The notes under the pieces were generated by a model, which saw only the letters and a program-made list of their open reading frames with translations, was not told the origin of the DNA and did no database searches. Of a stretch of DNA of 64,000 nt, positions 10,952 to 20,683 are shown piece after piece. Positions within the stretch are counted from its first letter, which is position 1. Every line of letters starts with the position of its first letter. The DNA lies in NCBI GenBank assembly GCA_914767885.1, contig CAJZBQ010000030.1, positions 434,001 through 498,000 on the forward strand, written 5' to 3'. This DNA comes from Blepharisma stoltei (taxonomy: Eukaryota; Ciliophora; Heterotrichea; Heterotrichida; Blepharismidae). Position numbers and translations under genes: made by a program.

Positions 10952-11205
10952 TATTAAAATTAGGCGTTAGCCATATTTCTCACGCAGTCACTAAAGACCC
11001 CCCATACGGGAGGTTCATCCACTTTTCGACTCCAGCCAGAGGGTATATCCCAGTAATGGATGCCGCTTCCTTTACCTTCTGTCTCCTCCTTATCTCATGG
11101 CTCTCGAGTGGATGGCTTATGGATTTCTGCGGCCCTTCTACGGGCGATTGGAGTAGCTTGATTCCATGCATCAGCTCCTTGGAGTCTATTAGGTGCGAAA
11201 TCATC
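10952..11205 (+). mobile_element. Retroposon-like repeat fragment
   Basis: GC-richer segment homologous to the insert at 57700-58133: both contain GGCG(C/T)TAGCCATATT near the start and GCTTATGGATTTCTG followed by AGCTTGATTCCAT further on. This copy lacks the CGCCATTTTAATGTAT end seen in others, so it is incomplete or has a different end. It lies between genes. Confidence 0.7.
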
Positions 11206-11289
11206 TTAATTAAATCCTTCTAATTCAAGTGTAGCATAAATGTTATTTAACTATAGATGGTTTTATATATTAAAATCTTGATTTATTGT

Positions 11290-11513
11290 TATACAAGTTG
11301 CCGATGATGGCGCTCAATGCGCCATCATCGGTCAACTACAGTTCAGGGTCCACACGGGAAATGTTCCATGTGTGGAGCCCTTTTTGGCACGTGAAAGTGA
11401 GGATTCTCCACATGTCAAAAAGGGCTCCACACGTGGAATCCATTTCCAGTGTGGACCCTTTACTGTAGGCGCCCAATGATGGCACATTGAGCGCCATCAT
11501 CGGGAATTTCCTA
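11290..11513. mobile_element. Three-hairpin foldback MITE (intergenic)
   Basis: Each end is itself a palindrome (CCGATGATGGCGCTCAATG with its complement close by) and a long central palindrome carries CTCCACATGTCAAAAAGGGC and its inverted counterpart. The outer ends lie next to TATA on both sides. The architecture is the same as the IES at 26867-27096, with which it shares short words (CCACACGGGAA, CATGTCAAAA). Confidence 0.82.
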
Positions 11514-12395
11514 TATAATATAATAGGACTTAGTATGGAAGTTTTAGAAAATATATAAATAAATCTATAATAGATAAAATAATTATAATGTGAAATCTGA
11601 ATGCAAATGAGCGATAGAGGCAATTAAAATTTTGCAATTTTTGTCCAGTATGCACATACGAATTAAAATCAGTATAAAAAGTGCTGATTGAAAATAATTA
11701 AATATGGCCAGATAAAGGCATTTGCAAATGAACTATCATCAGAATTTGTTATTTGTGATATTTTTGGAGCTTATTCTCAATATTTAACCATTTGAGTAAA
11801 ATACTTTGCACAGATGATTATAATTGAGATATAAAGAGATCATCTTAGACTACATAATTTTAAGATGATATTTACTTATGAAGTTTACGCTCATTATCAA
11901 ATAAAGTTTATTTCTCCAGATTTATAAATCAGCAATATTTATTGCGGAATCAGTTTTCTTAGAGGACACTTATTCAAATATACCTTGAAGGTAAAGAAAT
12001 ATGTTATAGGCTCTAAACATTCCAACGATGATGCCTTAGCTATCTTTATTTGCTCAAAATTATTAATTTAAGGTATTAATTTTTCGACGATTATCCTTAT
12101 GTTGAAAGATCTCCTTGCTTATACACACAGATTGATTTTATTTTTAATAAAATCACCTCATTATTACTTATAATTCCATTTCTGGTGCTATAAAACTTAA
12201 TGAAACCATAAAGATGTTGCTTCAAATATTATGAAAACAATTTTTCTCAAAATATTAGTTATACAGTAAAATTATTTTAATTAAAATTAATTTACAAAAT
12301 TTCAGCAACTATCTCCATTTTTCCAGAAATGCTGTATACAAATCCCATGAAATGATCAATTGCTGAAAATTATGGACGCCTTTAAAACTCATATT
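11514..12395. other. Intergenic region
   Basis: AT-rich; no gene, RNA or repeat recognised. Confidence 0.5.
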
Positions 12396-13721
12396 TTACA
12401 CTACGCAATTATTTTTCTTCTTGATTTCTTCACTCCTTTCATAATTTTCTTTACTCAGCAACTTTATATCTTCAATCATCAAATTAAAAAACTTCAAGTA
12501 TTGGCATTTCATGCTCGGGTCTTTACGCCTTAACTTCCTTTCAATACAAGCTGCTAACTCCCCAGCTTTATTAGTCTCAAACCCATTTGTCGTCAAAACT
12601 CTCACAATTTGCTCACAAGTTTTCTGTTTCAAGTTAGGATCTGGACAAAATTCATCCTCTGTATTATAATATTGGCAAGAAATCTCAGGGGATGAAGAAG
12701 TTGTTGACTCGCTTGAAGAAATTTGTAATTCTGGTACCATTATAGTGCTTTTGGTCTTTTTCAGGCTCTCAGGTATTTTTTTCATAGGACTTTCATGAGC
12801 TTTTTTCACAGGAACTTCATGTATATTTTTCACAGGACTTTCATTTATTTTTTTTACTGGAGCTTCAGCTGATTTTTTCTCAGGTTCTTTATAGTCTGAG
12901 TTCCCTAGCACATGAGATATTATTTTCCTTTTCCAAAACAAATATAACTTGTGGGCCAATTTTGCAAGTTCACTCAAAATATGATCATCATTATCAATAA
13001 ACTCTTCATGAAAATGCTTAATAGCTTTTAAAATTTCTGAAGAATTCAAAGCTGAGGAAGTTGGATCAGAGTTCAAAAGATAAGAAAAGTGCTCATACAA
13101 ATTGTGAAGGGTCATTTTATCAATATTCATTTTACTCGTGTTCGCTGAAGTATACCCAGTTAAAATCTTCTGTAGTTTCATAACTTTATTCTGAATAAAT
13201 GTTACAAGTGTATAAGGAATTTCTGTGAGCTTCAAACACCTATTATTTTTTGTTTCTTTGCTATCGAGGCTTTCTTCAATGTCTTTTAACTCTTTCACAT
13301 ATGATTTTTTCTTTATTTCATTCAAATTAATTTTTGGGGGAAATAAGCTTTTATTAATATATTCATTGATTTTTGGCAACTCTGAAATCGAGATTTTTCC
13401 ATTCAATATGTCGTTGGCTGCTTCAATGCTTTTCTTCAGAAACTGCTTATTTTTCACCTTTTTCTTGGCGAAGCAATATTTCGCATAGTTTTCTTGGTAG
13501 TCACAAACGTTATTTTCTGATAAGTTCGAGCTATATGTCAGTTACTGTGAGTTTTCCCCAATGAAATTGACTTTGACGAATCTTGATTTTTCAGCTGCAT
13601 TTACCCCATAGCCTGGCTCTTCTGCTTGTGTTACCTAAATTATTATTACCACTCCAGGCCACCATGGATACCCTTTAAGTTTTGCCCACACTAGCTGGCC
13701 CTTCGCAAAGCACTTATCCAT
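12396..13721 (-). CDS. PWWP-domain protein with TFIIS-like helical domains
   Basis: Two 15-nt introns (13635-13649 and 13531-13545) connect an N-terminal PWWP domain to the large downstream exon, giving 431 residues. The PWWP core reads KGQLVWAKLKGYPWWPGV, which in other eukaryotes binds methylated histone H3 tails and DNA. A helical domain with LSELAKLAHKLYLFWKRKI resembles the TFIIS N-terminal (LW) domain, and near the C-terminus GELAACIERKLRRKDPSMKC resembles the start of the TFIIS central domain. Between them lies a degenerate repeated unit rich in ESPVKKI. No zinc ribbon is present. A chromatin-bound transcription-elongation adaptor, like LEDGF or PWWP-TFIIS proteins, is a plausible role. 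Confidence 0.8.
13531..13545 (-). other. 15-nt intron
   Basis: Minus strand GTAACTGACATATAG; interrupts codon CAC and contains stops. Removal joins the PWWP domain to the long exon. Confidence 0.85.
13635..13649 (-). other. 15-nt intron
   Basis: Minus strand GTAATAATAATTTAG, directly after the WWPGV codons of the PWWP domain. Confidence 0.88.
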
Positions 13722-13777
13722 AATTTCAAATATTATTAACCTCACATTTATTGACTTGGGAAATATAAAAAACACGA

Positions 13778-16547
13778 ATGGGCTGCGGTATCAAAACAAT
13801 GGGAATTAAAGGCGAATACCCAGAAGAAGTGTCTGTGAACCAAGAGAAAAACAATAATGAAGATTCTAAGTCTTCTTGGCTTTTTCAAAAATTTCTGCAG
13901 ACTATTTAAAAAGACAAGCCCCAAGATTTTTTTTAGTTTAAAAAGGATAAGTCAAACCCCCTTCTTATCTTCAGATCAAGCACGAAAACATCTGAAAAGA
14001 AAGGCCGCCGTTATTGATTCGCGCTTAGAAGCACAAGAATCTCTTGATGCTCCAACCGCTACAATCACAAATAAAATTAAATCAGAAACCGATGCAAACA
14101 TGATAAACAAGTCTTTAAGCCGGCATTTTATTTTCAATAGTCTTACTGATGAGCAACGAGATCTTGTAATTGATCAAATGAAGCACTATTCCTTAGGCTC
14201 AAATTCTATCATTTTTGAGGAAAACCAGTCAGGCAATAATTTTTTCGTCATCATTTCTGGGAAGCTTGAAGTCCTTATAAAAGGCAAACGCGTAAATATT
14301 TTGAAGCCTGGGGATTCCTTTGGAGAACTCGCACTGCTTCATGATACCCCAAGAACTGCTACTATAAAGACTATTGAAAAAAGCACGCTGTGAGGACTTG
14401 ACAGAAGAACGTTCAGAAATGCTATAGAAGCCCTAAATGCAATGAACTATAATGAAAACAAGCATTTTATCAACAGCATCCCTCTCTTTCAGATATTGAC
14501 AATGCCACAAAAAGAAGCTCTGGTCGGGTCTTTGACTTCTATTAAATTCTCTGCTGGACAAAGAATAGTGAATGAAGGAGATCCTGGGGATTTGTTTTAT
14601 ATAATCAAAGATGGGACTGTATCTTGCGTTGCTCATGGAAGGGAAATTAGGAGAATGGCTAAGGGAGATTACTTTGGAGAGCAGGCTTTGCTTTATAATA
14701 GCCCAAGGACTGCGACTATTTCTGCGATTGATGATGTCAGATGTGCAGCTATTTGAAGAGAAAATTTAACAAAGGCATTGGGAAGCCATCTGCAGCAGAT
14801 TATTTATAGGAATTCTCAAAGAATGGCACTCGATAAGAGTTCTGTGCTTTGCAGGCTTATAAAGTCGCAAGCAGATTCATTGATTGCTAATATGAAAATC
14901 CAGTCTTTTGAAGCTGGAACTATAGTTATTGCAGCTGGAACTCCTTATGGAGAATATTTATGAATCGTTGTCAAAGGGACTGTAATAAAAGAAACCAATC
15001 GAGAAATTTTTTCTGAAGTTTTTTGCTGTATCGGCGACAAAGAAATTGTAAATAATGAAAATAATGGTACGTTTGATGAAAATTTAATTGCTGGAGACAA
15101 CGTAGACATTGCTATGATAAGTAAAACAGAATTTGAAGCCTGCATAGGTGGGCAGTATTCTCAAGTAACCTCTAATAATGAGGCCTTAAAAGTGCTCAAA
15201 CAGATCCAGCTTTTAAGAAGTCTTTCTTTTGAAAAAATGAATAGCCTGCTCCGGGCTTTGAAAATAGAGCAATATATCGATCGGCAAGTCATCGTTCAAC
15301 AGAATAACCCTGGAGATTCTTTATTTATTATAAAAAAAGGAAAAGTGGAAGTTTTCAAAGACAATCTAAAAATCCGAGCTATTACTAAGCACGACTATTT
15401 TGGCGAAAGGTCAGTGCTTTTTGATGATTTTAGGTCAGCCACTGTTATAGCTAATGGTATGGTTAGCTGCTGGGTAATCAGTAAGGCTGACTTTCTAGAA
15501 ATAATTGATGACCAGATAAGGGTGCAGCTGTTGAAAAGAATTGAGCTCCAAGATGACACAATCAACATTGAAGATTTATCAGTCGTCAAAAGTCTCGGAA
15601 AAGGAAACTTCGGAATTGTCACACTAGTAGTCCACAATATAAAGCGCACCCTTTATGCACTAAAATCAGTAGACAGGCACAAAATAAATGCCTATGAGCT
15701 TCAAGAAAGTCTGACTCTAGAGCGAAGAATTCTCCAACAAATGGACCATGTTTTTGTTATGAAATTAATTAAAACTTTCAGAGATACTAAACGAATTTAT
15801 TTTCTGCTGGAATATGTAAGAGGGATGGACTTATTTGACGTTTTACGGCAAATGGGGATTGTAAGCGAAAAAGATGCAAGATTTTATATATCATGCTTAA
15901 TTTATATATTGGAGCATTTGCATGAGCATGATATCGTATACAGAGATTTAAAGCCAGAAAATATCATGGTAGATGATGAAGGGTACCCCAAGCTGATTGA
16001 CTTTGGGACTGCTAAAATTGTAATAGGGAGAACTTACACTATAGTAGGGACTCCACATTATATGGCTCCTGAACTTATTACTGGCAAGGGATATGGGATT
16101 GCAGTAGATTTGTGAAGCTTAGGGATCATGCTTTATGAGTTTTTGTGTGGAGGAGTCCCATTTGCAGAAGATGAAGAAGAGCCCTATGAAATTTATAAAA
16201 GAATTTTGGAGAGAAACTTGGTATATCCGTCATGAGCAGAAATTAGTCCAAATGCGAGAAATCTCATAGAACAGTTTTTAAGCAAGGATCCAGTCCTTAG
16301 GACTGGAGGAAGCTATGAAATTTTGAAGTGCAATCCTTGATTGAGCGGGATGGACTGGGACAAATTGGTCTGCAAAATCTTGAAAGCACCATATATTCCA
16401 CAAGTTCCGAATTTGAGAAAAGAGGCTGACTTAGCTATCAAGAAGCAAACAAGTCTGGATGAATTTATTAGTAAACAGGAAGAACAAGTTTCAGGAAATA
16501 TTAGAATAAGGAGAGGAATCGCCACTGGGTGGGATCTAGAATTCTAA
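13778..16547 (+). CDS. cGMP-dependent protein kinase-like, several cyclic-nucleotide-binding domains
   Basis: A regulatory half with consecutive cyclic-nucleotide-binding domains precedes an AGC-type kinase domain. CNB phosphate-binding cassettes are seen as GDSFGELALLHDTPRTATI, GDYFGEQALLYNSPRTATI and HDYFGERSVLFDDFRSATV; a further CNB fold between the second and third lacks a cassette and looks degenerate. The third has GERSVLFDDFRSA instead of GE-A-L---RTA, so its ligand binding is uncertain. The kinase has LGKGNFGIV, YRDLKPENI, DFGTAK and GTPHYMAPE, and ends in an AGC-like tail. Several TGA codons sit at conserved Trp sites (14391, 14754, 16112). The likely start MGCGIK is a myristoylation signal. 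The first ~45 codons are in a different frame from the rest. No standard 15-nt intron joins them; a 16-nt GTGTCTGTGAACCAAG or a 31-nt interval ending GCAG would, so the N-terminus is unresolved. Confidence 0.9.
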
Positions 16548-17083
16548 TTTTTGATGTATTGTGTTTTTATTATTTTGAGAATTTAAGAGATATTTTAAAA
16601 TAGATAATTTTTTATAATACTTGATATCAATTAGCTTAAAAGATGTAGAATAATTCAAAGCTTAAATAGTTATTAATATGCTGATTAATGTTTCCAAAAT
16701 CCTTCAACAAAACAGCTCCCATTATTTTTCTTTAGAGGAATTTACGATGGATATAAAAAGGCCTCATTCGCTATATTCATTGCTTGTAATTCACATTTAC
16801 TGAAAACTAGAAATGAAAAAGTATAGACCTCCAATCCAAGCTGAGTACTTTCTTTCAGGATTAAGTTTTATTCTATCAAATCATTATCGATGATTGAGTA
16901 TTATATCATTTAATTATTATACATTTAAAGTTGTTTTATAAAAAACTGGTGTGTTGTCTATATAAAAAAAAATTTTGGATTATTAGGACTCTAGGGCGTA
17001 TAAAAATTTTAATAAAATAATATCCAGTTTAAATCATACAGTTCTGAATCATTAAGTTTTCATTAGGAGTCCATTTAAAATTT
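16548..17083. other. Intergenic region
   Basis: AT-rich, no feature recognised. Confidence 0.5.
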
Positions 17084-17710
17084 ATGAACACATATGGAGG
17101 ATTTCCCACAAAACAACAAGAAATTCTATATGGAAAGTTATCAGAATCTCTGATTTTGCTTTTGTCTCACTATATAATTCAAACCATAAAGCACTCCGAA
17201 ATCAACCAAATTGAATTTACAGAGAGGCTGCTATTAATTTTCCAGCAGATGAGTAAATTAGAAGCAAATAAGTATAGCCCTCCAAGATTATCAGAGTTTT
17301 TCCAAGATTTAGCTTTAATGGTGGCACCAAAGGAAGAAATACCAGCGAATGAGGAATATACAAGCATGGACTCCCCAACGACAAAAACTGATTCTGATAT
17401 AATGGAGAGAAGCTATATTTCGCCAAAATTTCACTCAAAGGAAACTAGCTTTACAAATAAGCGAGCAGGAAGGTCATTTAGCAACTCAAAGCTTGATAAA
17501 GATATAAAATTTGAATCTCCTGTGAGAACTTATAAAGGCTGAGCCCAAGATTCAAGACCAAAAATACTGTCGAAATATCCTGGACTAGAGAAAACTGTCA
17601 ATAAATATTTCCATATAAAAAAGCATCAGGAGCCGTCAAAATTTCACCAAAAAGTAAAAAAAAATTCTGAAAACGCTAAAGATATATACATTAGGTCGCC
17701 TTTATCGTAG
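17084..17710 (+). CDS. Unknown protein, 208 aa
   Basis: Open frame with TGA at 17540 read as Trp (YKGWAQDS) and a TAG stop. The N-terminal half is predicted helical (LSESLILLLSHYIIQTIKH and IEFTERLLLIFQQMSKLEA), and the C-terminal half is Ser/Lys-rich and probably disordered, with many SP/TP sites. I recognise no family. Codon use and TGA usage resemble the neighbouring genes, which supports it being real. No signal peptide or membrane segment is evident. Confidence 0.65.
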
Positions 17711-17887
17711 CTAAAGCACATTTAGTCATCTAAGTTATTTTTCGCTAGTAATAGAGATTTTGATTAAATTATTATGTATATAAGAAATTTATGCTCTTGC
17801 ACGAGAAGCAAACATCAATGCTATAGATAAGAAAGATTTTCTTCAATCTCTTCTATATAAATGAAAACTGTAAAAATGCTCCAGCAT

Positions 17888-17970
17888 GGCTGTTTGCCCG
17901 AGTGGTTAAGGGGGCAGACTTAAGATCTGCTGGATCAACGTCCGCGTGGGTTCGAACCCCACAGCAGCCA
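17888..17970 (+). tRNA. tRNA-Leu (anticodon UAA)
   Basis: Complete class II cloverleaf: acceptor GGCTGTT pairs with AGCAGCC, D-arm GCCCGAGTGGTTAAGG, anticodon loop CTTAAGA, a long variable arm, and T-arm GTGGGTTCGAACCCCAC. No intron; CCA is not followed by further tRNA-like sequence. A T-rich run follows at about 17973, as expected for RNA polymerase III termination. Confidence 0.95.
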
Positions 17971-18916
17971 TTTTATATTTTTTTCTTTTAGATTTTATAT
18001 AGATCTACTAAAATAAAGAAGATTTATTCTTTTCTTAGATCTAGCTTTAATATTTGCTAATTCAAGTAAATCTTAAACCTATATAATATTTTATTAGCGA
18101 TTTTATGAAGCTATTTATGAATAATTAATATGGAGGGTATTGAATTTTATATATTTAGGGTTTTATTATTGAAATTGATTTAATTGTGATTTATTATTTA
18201 AGCAGAAGTATGCAACTCAACAGGAAATAAAATATAATATTTTTTGTAAATAAATAGAGTCTGCTATTTTTTAAAAATTCATAAATTTATCTAAATAATT
18301 GCGATTATCATTAATTTTGCCGATATTAGCTGTCTAACTCCCCGCCTCCGTGAGTGAACAAAAAATTTTGTTCACTCACAGAGCGGGGTTAATATTTTTT
18401 TTAAAAAAAATTATATATAATTTTATAGACAATTTTTTTTTAGAAATTTAAAAAAATCCTATTTCGCAAAAATTGGAAAGCAAATATTAATTTAATTTAT
18501 AAAATTTATGCATTAAAAAGCAATTTGTTTAAAATTAAACAGAATTAGCTCTAGATTTCGCTATGCTAATTATCACTTATATCAATTTTTTTTTCCATAA
18601 AAAATTTTTGTTCACTCAAAGGAGGATGGGCTTTTGGGCGAAAAATAAGTATTTTTCTAATGTTTTTGTTCACTCACGGAGGAGGGGAGTAAGGAAATTT
18701 CTAAATTCTTACATTTGGCTAAGTTAAAATCATGAAAATATAGACTAGAAAATTGTCATATTTATAATCTATGATTAACTTGTATTTGGCTTAAGTCTAT
18801 GCTTTTTCTTTTAATTATGCCTATATAAATAAAATAATTATACAAAGTGTGCAAGCCTTTTCTGATCTAAACTAGGATTTTTAGCTTTCAAATAATATAT
18901 TTTTTATTTTATTTAT
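17971..18916. other. Intergenic region containing one MITE
   Basis: Apart from the element at 18335-18689 there is only AT-rich DNA, up to the 3' end of the IPP isomerase gene. Confidence 0.5.
18335..18689. mobile_element. Intergenic CTCC...GGAG MITE, GTGAGTGAAC subfamily, 355 bp
   Basis: TAA direct repeats at 18335 and 18690. Hairpin end on the left (CTCCGTGAGTGAACAAAA, then its inverted copy), tandem motif pair on the right (GTTCACTCAAAGGAGG and GTTCACTCACGGAGG) separated by the conserved GGGCGAAAAATAAGT-type spacer. The core has TAATTATCACTTATATCA. Confidence 0.88.
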
Positions 18917-19621
18917 TTACATCATATACCATAAAATTTCATCCGAATTTTCGTAGTCTTCAATTTTTCCTTTCTCAAATGCCTCCCATCATTTGAGCAA
19001 ATCTGTGTTCCTAATAAAAATATCAAACCAAGGAGTTACCTTCAAATCTTTCCTATCAATAAACTGCTCAATCCCACTTCTATTGATCCACATGATATCA
19101 TTAACTTCTTCACTATTTATCACGGGCCGATTTTCATTTGAATATTTATCAGTCATCACAAAGAACACATAATCCATCTCATATTCGCCCCAATTTTGAT
19201 CTGACTGCGATTTATATAGAACTTTTGATAAAAATTTGAGAGATCGAGGGCACAGGTCAGTTCCGAGCTCAAATTTGGCTCTTTCTGTGGCTTCATCACA
19301 AATTTCAAATATTGATCTCCCTACTATGGGATGGCTACAACAAGAATTGCTCCAGTAGAGAGGGAAAGTTACCTTTATGGAGCTTCTTTGTTGGAGAAGC
19401 AGCTCAAAGTTTTTGTTGAAAATTAAGAGTGAAAATGCTCGATGTGGAAGGGCATCATTGCTACAAATTCATTCCCAATTGTGAGCTGTGTACTTATCAA
19501 TGGTTTTTATAAACTCATCTTGATCGTTGACTAGGAATAGTTGCTGCCTAAAAGTTTCGAGCTGTTTTGGGTCATAAACTTTGGATCCAAAGTGCCTAGT
19601 AAATTGTAAAATTTTAAACAT
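18917..19621 (-). CDS. IDI1: Isopentenyl-diphosphate delta-isomerase, type I (Nudix fold)
   Basis: The minus strand codes for 234 residues. Recognisable IDI1 signatures are HRAFSLLIFNKNFELLLQQR, then YWSNSCCSHPIVG with the catalytic Cys context (TNTCCSHP in most species), a Nudix-like stretch with EATERAKFELG, and WGEYEMDYVFF containing the metal-binding EYE. The enzyme interconverts isopentenyl and dimethylallyl diphosphate in isoprenoid synthesis. TGA is read as Trp at several sites, including NWEW ahead of the active-site region and the LLKWW near the C-terminus; without that the frame is broken. Length is normal. The first ATG at 19621 gives a short N-terminus with no obvious targeting signal. 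No insert or intron. Confidence 0.93.
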
Positions 19622-19880
19622 AATAATTAGCTTTCAAAGCTGATTTATTATAATTAAGAGTGACGAACGATATATAAAAACCAGATTTTGAAATCTAAAA
19701 AGTTATAAATAGATTGAAATAGCAAGGTTACTATTATCAGCATTATTAGCGAATAAAATCATCAGGAATAGCATTTCAGCATCATCTGTCTGCTATTTGT
19801 CTCATGAGCAATAAATATCTTACTAAGCCCTCTATTTTTTCAAATATTAAAAAATCAATCGTTTATAATTAAATCTTGAA

Positions 19881-20324
19881 ATGCTGAGCAGATCAGAGGA
19901 AGCTAAAGAGATTTTTGACATCCTTGATCGAGAGCATGCTGGTGCCATTGACATCAAAGAGCTAGGCAGAGGTCTAAGAGCGCAAGGTCTTAATCCTACT
20001 GAGGAAGAAGTTCAAAGTCTCATTAAAGAAGCCGAACAAGTCCCCATTGGTAAAATACAGTATATTGAATTTCAAAGGCTAACTGAAAAATGTCGTTCTA
20101 CAAGTGCAACTAATCCTGAAGATGTAATGAAATTCTTCGAGACTTTTGACCCAAATCATGAAGGATTCGTTAATGCAAATGATATAAAAGCAGCATTATG
20201 CGGCTCAGGAGAAGCCTTGGAAGAAGCTGAGGTGGAAGCTGTGCTAAAAGATTTTGATAAAACAGGAACAGGAAGGATCGACTTAAGAGAGCTAATGGAA
20301 GGACTATTCAAAGTAAGTCATTAA
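19881..20324 (+). CDS. Calmodulin/centrin-like EF-hand protein
   Basis: 147 residues in four EF-hand-like units, the usual calmodulin/centrin length. Loop candidates are DREHAGAIDIKE, a shortened second loop (EQVPIGKIQYIE), DPNHEGFVNAND and DKTGTGRIDLRE. Only the fourth has near-complete calcium ligands; loops 1 and 3 have lost some acidic residues and loop 2 is degenerate, so calcium binding may be restricted to one site. It may be a structural light-chain-like protein rather than a calcium sensor. Partner unknown. No intron or insert. Confidence 0.82.
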   Translation: MLSRSEEAKEIFDILDREHAGAIDIKELGRGLRAQGLNPTEEEVQSLIKEAEQVPIGKIQYIEFQRLTEKCRSTSATNPEDVMKFFETFDPNHEGFVNANDIKAALCGSGEALEEAEVEAVLKDFDKTGTGRIDLRELMEGLFKVSH

Positions 20325-20683
20325 TTTTGATTAAATAAATGTGTACTATGAATAATTAGTGCTGCCTTTAGCTAAAAGAGAGTTTGAAAAGCTAATTTAA
20401 TCCGCATTAATTGGATTTATGCATCTAAAAGACTATTTTTATATAAATAGCGTCATGGTTTGGAAATACATGGGAAATTAAGTATTTTTACATTAATTTA
20501 AATATTAGATCAATTTTAATAGCTTTTTTGGTTTTTAAGAAATTTAATTTAAACTAAATAAATAAGACTTCATAATTCCTTGTTTCAGAGAAAGCTAGGT
20601 ATGTTCTTACTGAGCAAGTAAATATTGCTTAATTAATTTTGAAATAATCTAATCTGTTATTAATAATGGTGCTATTGTAAATT
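20325..20683. other. Intergenic region between convergent genes
   Basis: AT-rich 3' spacer; nothing recognised. Confidence 0.5.

Noticed and set aside
11286..11623. Open frames on both strands across the palindromic element
   Set aside because: Mirror-image frames are a by-product of the palindrome.
13857..14393. Start of PKG at the internal ATG 13857
   Set aside because: The upstream ATG gives a myristoylation-type start MGCGIK as in two other signalling genes of this window; more likely a small intron shifts the frame, though this is unresolved.
16085..16547. Premature end of the PKG kinase at TGA codons
   Set aside because: TGA lies at conserved Trp positions throughout the window (for example SLGI after DLW), so it is a sense codon here.
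18335..18689. CRISPR-like array, because of repeated motif copies
   Set aside because: Only four motif copies in direct and inverted orientation inside a TIR element; the organism is a eukaryote.
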